A stretch of 64,000 bases of DNA from Microvirga lupini. GTDB lineage: Bacteria; Pseudomonadota; Alphaproteobacteria; Rhizobiales; Beijerinckiaceae. The position numbers and the translations under genes were made by a program. Below the pieces are notes generated by a model, which made no database searches, was not told the origin of the DNA, and saw nothing but the letters and a program-made list of their open reading frames with translations. The stretch lies in contig NZ_JACHWB010000003.1 of assembly GCF_014191055.1 (NCBI RefSeq), forward strand, positions 372,001 to 436,000. Direction: 5' to 3'. How positions within the stretch are numbered: position 1 is the stretch's first letter; each line of letters opens with the position of its first letter. Positions 29,254 through 39,000 of this stretch are shown one piece after another.

Positions 29254-30107
29254 ATCACCAGTCGCGCCGTCGCAGCGCCCAGAGAGGACGGAAACCCAAG
29301 AACGACCGCCATGTTCGCAATCTCCGCTGGTGCCGCATCTTCCGTGCGGCCGAAGGTCCAGAGAATGTACAGGCTGACCAGAAGGGCGATGCCATAACCG
29401 GCCATGGTGAAGTGAAGGAAGGTCGATAAAAACGTTCCCCCGGCCGGTCGGCTCTCTTGACCCGAAAACCCGACGGCATAGACGAAGACGTGCAGTAGGG
29501 CGATGGAGAGCCCGCCAAGAGCAAAGGTGTGCCAGGGCGACATCTGGAAAGCGATCAGGATCATTTCTTCGGTCGGCGCCACGTTGAAGGCCAGGAACAA
29601 GGAGCCAGCCAGCATCAGGAAGAGTTCCCCGCGGTATCCGGCCTCCTGCTTACGATCGTCCTCAGCCTGAGTATCCTGTTCCGCCCCCAGCTGTTTGCGC
29701 CCGAGCATGGCCCCGATGCTCGCCGGAACGCTCTGGAGAGCAATCTTGCCGACGATCTCGTTCCACGTCATGTCGACGGTGATCACCGCAAGCAGGCCAA
29801 GCATGATCACTGATGTGACGATGCCAACTCCGTACGCGGTGAGCGCATCGACGACGTCCTCCCACCAGCTGAAGGTCTTCTCGAAGCCTGCGAAATAGGA
29901 AAGCCCGATCAGGATCGCGAAGTTGAGAGACATGAGCAGGAGAAGTCGACCCCGTCCCATCGAGAAGCCGAGCCACCACATCTCCATCGTCATCAGGAGC
30001 GGAATGGCGAAAAGAACGGCACCGCCGAAGGCGCGGCCGAGGCCTATGGCATAGTCCTTGTTCGTTTCTGGAACAGTGTTATCGCGCGCCATCTCGTCAA
30101 CCTTCAT
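29250..30107 (-). CDS. TIGR02587-type integral membrane protein
   Basis: This polytopic membrane protein of unknown function has 285 residues. Hydrophobic segments alternate with short loops, including GRAFGGAVLFAIPLLMTMEM near the start, GIVTSVIMLGLLAVITVDMT near 110, and a hydrophilic loop with GAEQDTQAEDDRKQEA near 150. The start at 30107 has GGGAG upstream; ATG at 30089 is an alternative. An EcfG-type promoter lies 39 bases upstream, so it is probably part of the general stress response. Confidence 0.75.
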   Translation of the reverse strand: MKVDEMARDNTVPETNKDYAIGLGRAFGGAVLFAIPLLMTMEMWWLGFSMGRGRLLLLMSLNFAILIGLSYFAGFEKTFSWWEDVVDALTAYGVGIVTSVIMLGLLAVITVDMTWNEIVGKIALQSVPASIGAMLGRKQLGAEQDTQAEDDRKQEAGYRGELFLMLAGSLFLAFNVAPTEEMILIAFQMSPWHTFALGGLSIALLHVFVYAVGFSGQESRPAGGTFLSTFLHFTMAGYGIALLVSLYILWTFGRTEDAAPAEIANMAVVLGFPSSLGAATARLVI

Positions 30108-30412
30108 CCGCTCCCGCTTTTCAGGAAGCTTGGCCGTGTGAGGAGAACCCGCACGTTTCATTGCGGTTCCAGCCGGGTCGGCGCGACACCAGGATGCCCT
30201 CAGAAAAGACCCCATCCCGTCACCGCGATGATAATCCCCTCATCGGGCCTTGATTGAACCTGCAATCCGACCCGTTCCTCGTCTCAGTTCAGGAACGTCG
30301 ACAGCAGCACCCGTCTGCTTGCCCGATCCGCTAGCGATAGGCGGAACGATCATACAGTCGGAACCATTCCTCATAAGCACCATTGCTCTGTGAAGCTTGA
30401 TGGAGGCTCCCG
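30108..30412. other. Divergent intergenic region
   Basis: This gap of about 305 bases separates the minus-strand TIGR02587 gene from the plus-strand stress-type gene. It contains the EcfG-type promoter for the minus gene. For the plus gene there is only an imperfect match (GGAAC at 30360-30364, then ATT instead of GTT after 17 nt). No small gene or RNA could be supported. Confidence 0.5.
30146..30170 (-). promoter_or_regulatory. EcfG-type (general stress) promoter of the TIGR02587/02588 genes
   Basis: On the minus strand GGAAC (30170-30166) is followed by 17 nt and GTT (GGTT at 30149-30146). This equals the alphaproteobacterial EcfG consensus GGAAC-N16-17-cGTT except for the first base of the -10. 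Confidence 0.65.
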
Positions 30413-31024
30413 ATGCCCGATGAGAAGATCGATCAGAAACGCCCAGTAGAAGCTGAGAACGAGCCGAAACCAACTCAGCAGCGGCACGTGGATGACACAG
30501 TCGACGACAGCTTTCCCGCGAGCGATCCGCCGGCTTGGACCACATCGGCGTCAAAGAGCGTTGCGGCGGAATGTGAGCCCGAAGCCCTCAACGATGTGCC
30601 TACCCCCCCTGGTCAGGGGCTCGAAGGACAATCAACGAACACTTCTCAAACGACTGCCGAGCAGGCGGCCGAGTTCGCACATGACCTCTACCAGCGCGGT
30701 CAAGCCTATCTGGAGCGCGGCAGGCGCTATGTGCCAGAGGCTGAGCGTTATTACCGTCAGGGGACTGACGCCATAGGGCGTCCCGTACAAGAACATCCGG
30801 TTGCGGTCCTGTTCGCCATCGGAGCGTTCGGCTGTGCGTTGGGATGGATGCTGGGACGGCGCATGTCGAACTCATCTTCGCAGCGGCTTTGGCATGCCGG
30901 ATCCAACCGCCGGCCGCGAAATGCGCAGACGTGGCAACCGGCACCCCGATCAAGCCCTTCGGGCAGTCACTTCCATGCCCGCAATAATGTCGAGGCCGCA
31001 AGCCACACGAACAACAGCTTCTGA
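30413..31024 (+). CDS. Stress-type protein with C-terminal membrane anchor (hypothetical)
   Basis: The product has 203 residues. The N-terminal part is highly charged and contains DDTVDDSFPASDPPAWT near residue 28, a motif frequent in small stress-induced proteins of Hyphomicrobiales. A helical middle (AEFAHDLYQRGQAYLERGRR) leads to a glycine-containing hydrophobic segment (VAVLFAIGAFGCALGWMLGRR near 130-150) like the ElaB/YqjD/DUF883 membrane anchor. The C-terminus is Ser/Asn/His-rich and probably disordered. GGAGG precedes the ATG. Function unknown. Confidence 0.7.
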   Translation: MPDEKIDQKRPVEAENEPKPTQQRHVDDTVDDSFPASDPPAWTTSASKSVAAECEPEALNDVPTPPGQGLEGQSTNTSQTTAEQAAEFAHDLYQRGQAYLERGRRYVPEAERYYRQGTDAIGRPVQEHPVAVLFAIGAFGCALGWMLGRRMSNSSSQRLWHAGSNRRPRNAQTWQPAPRSSPSGSHFHARNNVEAASHTNNSF

Positions 31025-31036
31025 TGCATGTCACCT

Positions 31037-31074
31037 CGGACAGGCCGGGACATTCAATGATCCCGGCCCGTCCG
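31037..31074. terminator. Bidirectional hairpin between convergent genes
   Basis: A 14-bp stem with one mismatch (CGGACAGGCCGGGA / TCCCGGCCCGTCCG) and a 10-nt loop lies between two converging genes. It has no long T-run but could terminate from either side. Confidence 0.5.
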
Positions 31075-31101
31075 CAAAGTGCCGGTGCGGTATAAAGCCT
31101 G

Positions 31102-31359
31102 TTAGGAAGACCCGAGCGGCTGAACCCTCGTTTCGGCCACTCCCAGAGCTGCGAGCCATAGGCGTGGCTGGTGATCGTCAGCGGCTTCGATCTGGGACTC
31201 GCAAACGACGCAATCCACCCCGCTTCTTTCGCCCTGGATCCAGTATTGGGGTTCATAGGAGGTGAGAGGAAGTTGCTTCACGACCACGTAGGTGTTCCGG
31301 CTCGGACGCAAAGGGCTTGCCGGAACCACGGATTGGCCGACATCGAACTTATGAATCAT
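31102..31359 (-). CDS. Hypothetical small protein
   Basis: Starting at the ATG at 31359 (GGAG 6 nt upstream) this gives 85 residues beginning MIHKFDVGQSVV. It has a beta-rich pattern (TYVVVKQLPLTSYEPQYWIQ) and a CVVC motif near residue 50. The layout looks like a small SH3-like or beta-barrel domain, but I do not recognise a named family. A GGAAC-N17-CTT sequence upstream is one mismatch from the EcfG consensus. Confidence 0.6.
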   Translation of the reverse strand: MIHKFDVGQSVVPASPLRPSRNTYVVVKQLPLTSYEPQYWIQGERSGVDCVVCESQIEAADDHQPRLWLAALGVAETRVQPLGSS

Positions 31360-31457
31360 GGCAGGCTCCGTGAGGCTACCAATCAACCTTCGTCTCCTGA
31401 CGAGGGTTTGAGTCCATAAGGTACGATCAGGATCAAAGTTCCATGCTTGGCCTTCGC

Positions 31458-33971
31458 TCAGACCGGAACCTTCCAGATGTCATCGGCGTATTCGCGGATG
31501 GTCCGATCCGCCGAGAACCAGCCAACTCTGGCTGTGTTCAGCACACTGGCGCGGCTCCATGCGGAAGGCTCCTGCCACAGCTCATCGACCCGCCGCTGGG
31601 TTGCCCAGTATGAATCGAAGTCCCCAGCGACCATGAATGTATCATCGGACGACAGGGCGTGAATCAGCGAGTCGAACCGATGAGGGTCATCCGGAGAGAA
31701 GGCACCTGCCGAAATCAGGCTGATGGCGTTCTCAAATCGAGCCGACCATCCTGCCCGGTCGCGGTGCAGCCCGGCTTTGCGATAGGTCTCGACCTCTTCG
31801 GCGGTCATTCCGAAGATGAAGATGTTCTCCTCCCCAACGCATTCGCGGATTTCAATGTTCGCCCCGTCGAGGGTGCCGATCGTAAGAGCGCCGTTCAGGG
31901 CGAGCTTCATGTTGCCGGTGCCGGAGGCCTCCATGCCAGCCGTCGAGATCTGCTCGGACAGGTCTGCCGCCGGGATGATCGTCTCGGCCAGGCTGACATT
32001 GTAGTTGGGAAGAAAAACAACCTTCAGACGGCCGGCCACAACAGGGTCTGAATTGACGATCTTGGCGACATCGTTGGCAAGCTTGATGATCAGCTTTGCG
32101 CGGTGGTAGCTTGCAGCAGCCTTACCAGCAAAGATCTTGACCCGCGGCACCCAGTGCCGCCCGGGCTCTGACCGGATGGCATCGTAGAGAGCAACCACTT
32201 CCAGGATGTTGAGAAGCTGGCGCTTATACTCGTGGATGCGCTTGATGTGGATGTCGAACAGGGCACTCGGGTCGATCTGCACGCCTGTCCGATCAGCCAC
32301 GAGCTTAGCCAAGCTGATCTTCGATGCGCTGCGCTGGCTCCTGAATCGGTCTTGGAAGGCGCTGTCGTCGGCAAGCCTCTCCAGTTTGATCAGTGCTCCT
32401 GGATCATCCAGGACAGCCTCACCCAGTTCCTGCGTCAGGAGCTGGGTCAATTGTGGGTTCGCCTGATGCAGCCATCGACGGAAGGTGATGCCGTTCGTTT
32501 TGTTGACGATACGACCCGGGTAAAGAGCGTTCAGATCACGGAACACCGTCTGGCGCATGAGGTCAGTATGGAGCGCCGAGACGCCATTGACCTTGTGGGC
32601 GCCGATGAACGCGAGATGGCCCATCCGCACATACCGGCCCTGGCTCTCGTCGATTACCGAGACGGCCTTGATAAGCTCGATATCGGCCGACCGGCGGATC
32701 AAGGGTTCCAGATGCAGCCAATTGATATGGTAGATGATCTGGAGATGCCGTGGCAGAAGCTGCTCCATCAGCGACACGGGCCAGCGCTCGAGGGCCTCGG
32801 GCATGAGGGTGTGGTTCGTGTAATTCAGTGTCCTGGTCGCGATGGCCCAGGCGTCGTCCCACGCCAGATGGCGCTCATCGACCAGTAGGCGCATCAGCTC
32901 CGCCACGGCGAGAGCCGGATGGGTATCGTTGAGCTGGATCGCCGCGTGATCCGGTAGGGTGTGGAGATCCCCATGCAGCCGGGTGTGCCGGGCCAGCAGG
33001 TCCTGCAGCGACGCCGAGGTGAAGAAGAACTCCTGGCGCAGGCGCAGCTCCCGGCCTGCCTCCGTCTCGTCGCCGGGATAGAGCACGCGGGAGATCGCTT
33101 CGGCTCGGGCCCGGTCGGCAAGGGCGCCCACATGATCGCCTGAATTGAAGGCATCAAGCCGCAGCGGCTCGGCGGCCCGCGCCGACCACAGCCTCAGAGT
33201 ATTGACGTGGCGTCCGCGCCAGCCCACCACAGGGGTATCAAAGGCGACGGCCTGAACGGTTTCGGCAGGCTTCCAGGCGAAGCGTGTCGGCCTGCCCGAT
33301 GCAGGGAATTCCTCGACGAAGCCGCCAAACGTCACCCGGTAAACCAGATCTGACCGCTCGAACTCCCATGGATTTTCGCGGATAAGCCAGTCTTCGGGGA
33401 GTTCCTGCTGCCATCCATCACGGAGTTCCTGGCGGAACAGGCCGTGCTCATAGCGGATCCCGTAGCCATAGGCCGGAACCTCAAGGCTCGCCATGCTCTC
33501 CATGAAGCATGCGGCGAGCCGGCCGAGGCCACCGTTTCCAAGGGCAGCATCAGGCTCGATGGCCCGGATACGATCAAGATCGACGCCCAGCCCGGCGAGG
33601 GCATCCCTCGCGCAATCCGTCAGGCGGAGATTGTTCAGGGTGTCGGATAGAAGCCGCCCGATCAGGAACTCGAGCGAGAAATAGCAGACCTGCTTGTCCC
33701 CTGCCTGGTTCCGCCCCTTGGAAACCATCCACCGGTCCATGGCGCGGTCGCGCACGGCCAGAGCCGTTGCGGTGAACCAGTCATGGTCAGTCGCATGGGC
33801 GGGATCTGTGCCGACGTCATAAGTCAGCTTTGCCAGGATCGCCTGCTGAAACGCTTCCGTTTCGGTGCCGCTGGCCGGACGTGCCGGCTCGCTCGCCCGA
33901 TAGGCAGGCTCCGCCTCGTCCTGGTGAGCGGAGGAGGGCACTAAGCTTTGGTCGAAACTCTCCACAGGCAA
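31458..33971 (-). CDS. glgP: Glycogen/maltodextrin phosphorylase
   Basis: This GT35 enzyme phosphorolyses alpha-1,4-glucan to glucose-1-phosphate and has 837 residues. Recognisable blocks are CYFSLEFLIGRLLSDTLNNL near residue 95, EPDAALGNGGLGRLAACFMES near 140, and the pyridoxal-phosphate Lys region EASGTGNMKLALNGA near 675, followed by TIGTLDGANIEI. It is divergent from otsA across a 272-base AT-rich region. It is the degradative partner of the glgE/treS/glgB genes. Confidence 0.95.
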   Translation of the reverse strand: MPVESFDQSLVPSSAHQDEAEPAYRASEPARPASGTETEAFQQAILAKLTYDVGTDPAHATDHDWFTATALAVRDRAMDRWMVSKGRNQAGDKQVCYFSLEFLIGRLLSDTLNNLRLTDCARDALAGLGVDLDRIRAIEPDAALGNGGLGRLAACFMESMASLEVPAYGYGIRYEHGLFRQELRDGWQQELPEDWLIRENPWEFERSDLVYRVTFGGFVEEFPASGRPTRFAWKPAETVQAVAFDTPVVGWRGRHVNTLRLWSARAAEPLRLDAFNSGDHVGALADRARAEAISRVLYPGDETEAGRELRLRQEFFFTSASLQDLLARHTRLHGDLHTLPDHAAIQLNDTHPALAVAELMRLLVDERHLAWDDAWAIATRTLNYTNHTLMPEALERWPVSLMEQLLPRHLQIIYHINWLHLEPLIRRSADIELIKAVSVIDESQGRYVRMGHLAFIGAHKVNGVSALHTDLMRQTVFRDLNALYPGRIVNKTNGITFRRWLHQANPQLTQLLTQELGEAVLDDPGALIKLERLADDSAFQDRFRSQRSASKISLAKLVADRTGVQIDPSALFDIHIKRIHEYKRQLLNILEVVALYDAIRSEPGRHWVPRVKIFAGKAAASYHRAKLIIKLANDVAKIVNSDPVVAGRLKVVFLPNYNVSLAETIIPAADLSEQISTAGMEASGTGNMKLALNGALTIGTLDGANIEIRECVGEENIFIFGMTAEEVETYRKAGLHRDRAGWSARFENAISLISAGAFSPDDPHRFDSLIHALSSDDTFMVAGDFDSYWATQRRVDELWQEPSAWSRASVLNTARVGWFSADRTIREYADDIWKVPV

Positions 33972-34187
33972 CCCCTAGTCTTCTATTATCAAGCAAGAAA
34001 TGATCTGGCTTGTATTTTGTCTTCATCCTTTTGCCAGACCGATAGCAACTTCAGAATGATACTCAACAATAGTTATCAAATCATCCTGAAAGCGTGACGC
34101 CTCGCCGCAGTTCAGGACTAATTTTACCTTACGGCCAAGCTCCGCTGGAAAAGATGTGAATGCCCCACAGCTTATTTTGGGTCCACG

Positions 34188-34212
34188 GGAACTGCCTCTG
34201 GTCCGGATGGTT
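34188..34212 (+). promoter_or_regulatory. EcfG-type (general stress) promoter of otsA
   Basis: GGAAC (34188-34192) is followed by 17 nt and GTT (34210-34212). The otsA start codon lies 31 bases downstream, a suitable distance. otsA is a known target of this sigma factor in related bacteria. Confidence 0.75.
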
Positions 34213-34243
34213 TTAACCTTCACCATTCGATCAAGGTCAGAGC

Positions 34244-35833
34244 ATGGCCGACGTCCCAGACATCACGCGAGAAGCACAGGAGCGGGCAGCTCCGTCTCTG
34301 ATGGAGAGCGGGCTGAAAGCGCCGGATCTATCTCTTGAGAAAGCCAAGAGGCCACCCCGCACGAGCCGGAGCAGGAGACAGGCTTCCTCGTCGTCCCAGC
34401 AGCGCCTCGTGGTAGTCTCGAACCGGGTTCCCGTGCCTGGAGTGGGTGCAAGCAAGGCAGGAGGCCTGACTGTCGCGCTTGAGGGAGCGCTGAAGCGAAG
34501 CGGTGGCCTCTGGTTCGGCTGGTCCGGTGAGACAGTCGAAAACCCCACGGATCAGGCGAAGGTCGTACAGTCCGGCAACATCACCTTCGCTGTTTTGGAC
34601 CTCTCTCAACGGGACTACGACGAATATTATGCAGGCTTCGCCAACCGTGCCTTGTGGCCGGTCTGCCACTACCGGCTCGATCTTGTGCAGATCGAACGGC
34701 AGGAACTAAACGGATATTTCCGGGTGAACCGAGCCTTTGCGGCCTCTCTCGCGCCGTTGTTGCGGCCCGATGACGTCATCTGGGTTCATGATTATCATTT
34801 CATTCCCTTGGCAGCGGAGCTCCGGCGACTGGGCTTCAAGAACCGGATGGGCTTTTTCCTCCACATTCCATGGCCACCGTCGGATGTGGCCAGCGCTCTG
34901 CCGGCTTATCAGCAGCTTCTTCATGGCTTCGGTGCCTACGATCTGGTCGGCTTTCACACGCCGCAAGATGCGGAGAACTTCCAGCGCTGCCTGGTCCGCG
35001 AGAACATCGGATCCGCCATCGGAACCGGAGAACACCAGATCAATGACCATAAAGTTCGGATCGGCGCATTCCCGGTCGGGATCGACACGGAGTCCTTTGC
35101 CCGCGCGGCCGCCAGTGCGGAGCGTAATGCCCTCGTGCACCGAACCAAGGCCAGCCTGGGAGATCGGGACCTGATCATCGGGGTGGATCGGCTCGACTAT
35201 TCGAAAGGCTTGAAGCAAAGGATCGAGGCATTCTCGTGCTTTGTCCGTTCCAACCCGGACTTCCGCAACCGGGTTACCTATATCCAGATCACACCGAAGT
35301 CGCGCTCGGATGTTCCCGAGTACCAGCGGATGCAGCGTGAGATCGCGGAGCAGGCCGGATGGACCAACGGAAGCCTTGGCGAGGTGGATTGGACTCCGGT
35401 CCGCTATGTCAACAGAACGGTCGGACATGCGGCTCTCGCTGGCTTGTACCGCATGTCCCGGATCGGCCTCGTGACACCGTTGCGGGATGGAATGAACCTG
35501 GTAGCCAAAGAATTCGTCGCGGCCCAGCAGCCGGATGATCCCGGCGTCCTGATCCTATCGCGCTTTGCAGGCGCGGCGCACGAGCTTGATGGTGCGGTTC
35601 TCGTCAATCCTTATGATACGGAGGCATGCGCTACGGCCATCGCAAGGGCTCTCCGGATGCCGCTGGAGGAAAGGCGGGAGCGGTGGGAATCGATGATGGT
35701 CCGGCTGCGGACCAACACGGTCGACGCGTGGTGTCAGAACTTCCTCAATAGTCTGGGAGATGCATTAGAGCCCCAAATCTCGCCCGATCCGGAGAGTAAC
35801 CGAGTTCCAAACGCCGATGCTGCACCGGCTTAG
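34244..35833 (+). CDS. otsA: Alpha,alpha-trehalose-phosphate synthase
   Basis: This GT20 enzyme joins UDP-glucose and glucose-6-phosphate to trehalose-6-phosphate, an osmoprotectant precursor. Of 529 residues, the first 50 are a polar extension. GGLTVALEGALKRSGGLWFGW follows near residue 70, then WVHDYHFIPLAAELR near 180, the donor-site GVDRLDYSKGLKQRIEAF near 310, and RDGMNLVAKEFVAAQ near 415. No otsB phosphatase is present in the window. AAGG lies 8 nt before the ATG. Confidence 0.95.
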   Translation: MADVPDITREAQERAAPSLMESGLKAPDLSLEKAKRPPRTSRSRRQASSSSQQRLVVVSNRVPVPGVGASKAGGLTVALEGALKRSGGLWFGWSGETVENPTDQAKVVQSGNITFAVLDLSQRDYDEYYAGFANRALWPVCHYRLDLVQIERQELNGYFRVNRAFAASLAPLLRPDDVIWVHDYHFIPLAAELRRLGFKNRMGFFLHIPWPPSDVASALPAYQQLLHGFGAYDLVGFHTPQDAENFQRCLVRENIGSAIGTGEHQINDHKVRIGAFPVGIDTESFARAAASAERNALVHRTKASLGDRDLIIGVDRLDYSKGLKQRIEAFSCFVRSNPDFRNRVTYIQITPKSRSDVPEYQRMQREIAEQAGWTNGSLGEVDWTPVRYVNRTVGHAALAGLYRMSRIGLVTPLRDGMNLVAKEFVAAQQPDDPGVLILSRFAGAAHELDGAVLVNPYDTEACATAIARALRMPLEERRERWESMMVRLRTNTVDAWCQNFLNSLGDALEPQISPDPESNRVPNADAAPA

Positions 35834-35915
35834 GGAAGACCGGTTCCTTCCAGTTACGCATGAATTAGGCGAGACACGGGTGCTGAGCGGATCACGAGCG
35901 ATCTCGATAGGAACA

Positions 35916-35940
35916 GGAACCAAAGGCAAGGGGGGCTGTT
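35916..35940 (+). promoter_or_regulatory. EcfG-type (general stress) promoter of the glgE operon
   Basis: GGAAC (35916-35920) is followed by exactly 17 nt and GTT (35938-35940), the same architecture as the otsA promoter. It would drive glgE, treS-mak and glgB together. Confidence 0.65.
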
Positions 35941-36038
35941 TCTGACAGGGAGACTCTGCCGGTCAAGCCTTGATCTTTTCTGTGCCGGTGGTGAGCTCGT
36001 TCCAGGTTGATCCAATCGAACAGCGACAGGGCCGAACC

Positions 36039-39000
36039 GTGTCACCAGCCGACAGCCTCCTTGCAAGCTCCCAGACAGCACGGACAAAGGGCGTGAGCCA
36101 GAAGGCTCCGCGGATCTATTACGTGCACCCGCTGCTGGCAGGGCCCTTGGACGGCTGGGATGACATCCTCGATCATGCAGCGTCCCTGGGCTTCGACACG
36201 ATCCTGATGGCTCCGCCGTTCGAGCCGGGACATGGCGGCAGCGTCTTCCTGCCACGTGACATGACCCGCCTTCACCCGAAACTCGGTCATCACGAAGCAA
36301 TCGAGGGTCTTGCACGGCTTGCTGAGAGAGCCAATGCGCGAAAGCTCACCCTGTCGCTCGACATTGTCATCGACCGGGTCGCCGCCGACAGCATCTTCGC
36401 CCGCAAACTCGGCCTGACCGTCTCAAACCTGGATACCCTCGATCCGCGGCAGGACCCGGCTGAAAGGGAAGCGGTCCTTGTTCCATTTGAAGACGACGAT
36501 CATCCACATCTGAGGAATTTGGCTACGCGCCTGCAGGCACTTGTCGCCGCAGGAATTTCCGGTTTTCGTTGTCTCCACTGGGACAGGGTTCCCGCATCCG
36601 CTTTGAGGCGCTTCATAGCTGACGTCAGAGGAGGCGCGCCCGGGGTGCGCTTCCTTGCCTGGACTCCTGGCACCAATTTTCAAGCAAGGCAGGCGCTCGA
36701 TGGTGCGGGTTTTGACGGGACGTTCTCTTCCCTGTGCTGGTGGGACCTGAGAGACAACTGGATTGCCGACGAGTACGAACAGCTGAGAAGCATCGGCTAC
36801 GAGATCGCCTTCCCGGAAGTTCCCTTCGACAAGCGCATCACCCATGCGGTGGAACCTCTCGATGTGCTGGAGCGGCGCGCAACCCGTGCATTGCGGCTGG
36901 CCGCGTCCGTGGGAGATGGTCTCCTCATTCCCATGGGCTTCGAGTTCGGCTGCCGGGACAGGTTCGACCCGACCCGCGGCGATGGAGCGGGGCTCACAGG
37001 ATTGCAAGATCGGGGCAGCTTTGATCTCACGGGGGAGCTCCGTGAGGCCAACCAGTCGCTCGCTCGCAGCAATGAGCAATTTGTCCGCAAGCCTCTGCAT
37101 CTCGTGGTGGGGCATGCCTCTCCCGTGACCACTTTACTGAGGACCGATGCAGAAGATGCACGGCAGAGCAAGGCGGCCCGTCTGATCATCGCGAATGCCG
37201 ATCTCCGCCGAACCGCCCAGGCCACAGGTGCGTTCGTGGCATCTGAGAGCGGCGCCCAGTTTATGCCGTTTCGCGAAGTGGGCGAGGGCGGCCTTGAACT
37301 TACTCCGACGACCGTGGTCAAACTTCAGCCAGGAGAGGTCCGGATCTTGGAAGGCCATCCCCTAAGGGCGGTGCAGGGGGCCGTCTCCGTACCGACCGTC
37401 GAACAGGCAATTGAGGCGCCGCGGCTCGTCATCGAGAATATCACGCCCGCAGTCGATGGTGGCGAGTTCCCGGTCAAGCGGATCGTCGGCGAAGTGGTCA
37501 GAGTTGAAGCTGACGTCTTCGGAGATGGGCATGACCCTCTTGCGGCCGCTTTGGCTTGGAGGGCGATCGATGAGGAGCAGTGGCGCGAGACCCGCATGAC
37601 CCCTCTGGTCAATGATCGCTGGTATGCGGAATTCCCCCTGGAGCGGCTCGGTCGACATGAATTCGCGGTTCTCGCATGGCGCGATCCTTTTGCGATCTTT
37701 CGGTCAGAGTTGGAAAAGAAATACGCTGCCGGTCTCGACGTGACACTGGAATTGGAGGAGGGGCGCCTCCTCGTCGAAAAGGCGAGGGCCGAGGCCAAGG
37801 GCGATGTCGCCGATCGTGTTCATGCGCTGGCTGAGAGGCTCGTCGGCGCGGATTATGACGCGCGTCTCGAGCTCCTTTTGGCGCCCGAGACGTCGGACGC
37901 CATGACAGAGGCGGACCGACGCCCCTTCACGATGCGCTCCCGGGCTATCCCGGTCGATGCCGAGCGGACAGCCGCCGGGTTCGCGAACTGGTACGAGTTG
38001 TTCCCGCGCTCGATGAGCGACGATCCCAACCGCCACGGCACGTTCGACGATGTGATTCGCAAGCTCCCATATATCCGCGACATGGGGTTCGACGTTCTCT
38101 ATTTGACGCCCATCCATCCCATCGGTCGAACGCATCGGAAAGGGCGCAACAACAGCCTTAGCGCCGGTCCTGATGATCCGGGAAGTCCCTATGCCATCGG
38201 TTCGGAGGCGGGCGGCCATGATGCCATCCATCCCGAACTCGGCACCTTCGAGGATTTCCGGCGTCTCGTCGCAGCTGCAGCCGATCACGGGCTGGAGCTG
38301 GCGCTCGACATCGCCGTTCAGGCTTCCCCGGATCACCCTTGGCTGAAGGAGCATCCGGACTGGTTCGACTGGCGGCCGGATGGATCGATCAAGTATGCCG
38401 AGAATCCTCCCAAGAAGTACGAGGACATCGTCAACGTCGACTTTTATGCCAAGGGCGCGATGCCGTCCCTGTGGCTTGAGCTGCGCGACACCATTCTGCT
38501 CTGGGTCGAGAACGGCGTGAAGCTCTTCCGGATCGACAATCCCCATACGAAGCCGTTTCCATTCTGGGAATGGCTGATCGGGGAGGTGCGCCGCGACCAC
38601 CCGGACGTCGCCTTCCTGTCTGAGGCCTTCACGCGGCCGAAGATCATGTACAGGCTCGCGAAGATCGGCTTCTCGCAGTCCTACACCTACTTCACATGGC
38701 GGAACGCGAAAGGGGAGATGGCGGAGTACCTGACCGAACTTTCGCAGACGGGGCCTAAGGATTTCTTCCGGCCGCATTTCTTCGTGAACACGCCCGATAT
38801 CAACCCGGACTTCCTGCAGAATGCGCCCCGGTCCGCCTACCTGATCCGCGCGGCGCTCGCGACGACGCTGTCAGGCCTTTGGGGAATGTACAGCGGCTTC
38901 GAGCTCTGCGAAGGGCGGCCCGACGCCAAGAAGAAGGAATACGCCGACAGCGAAAAATATGAGATCCGCGCCTGGGACTGGGACCGGTCCGGCAACATCA

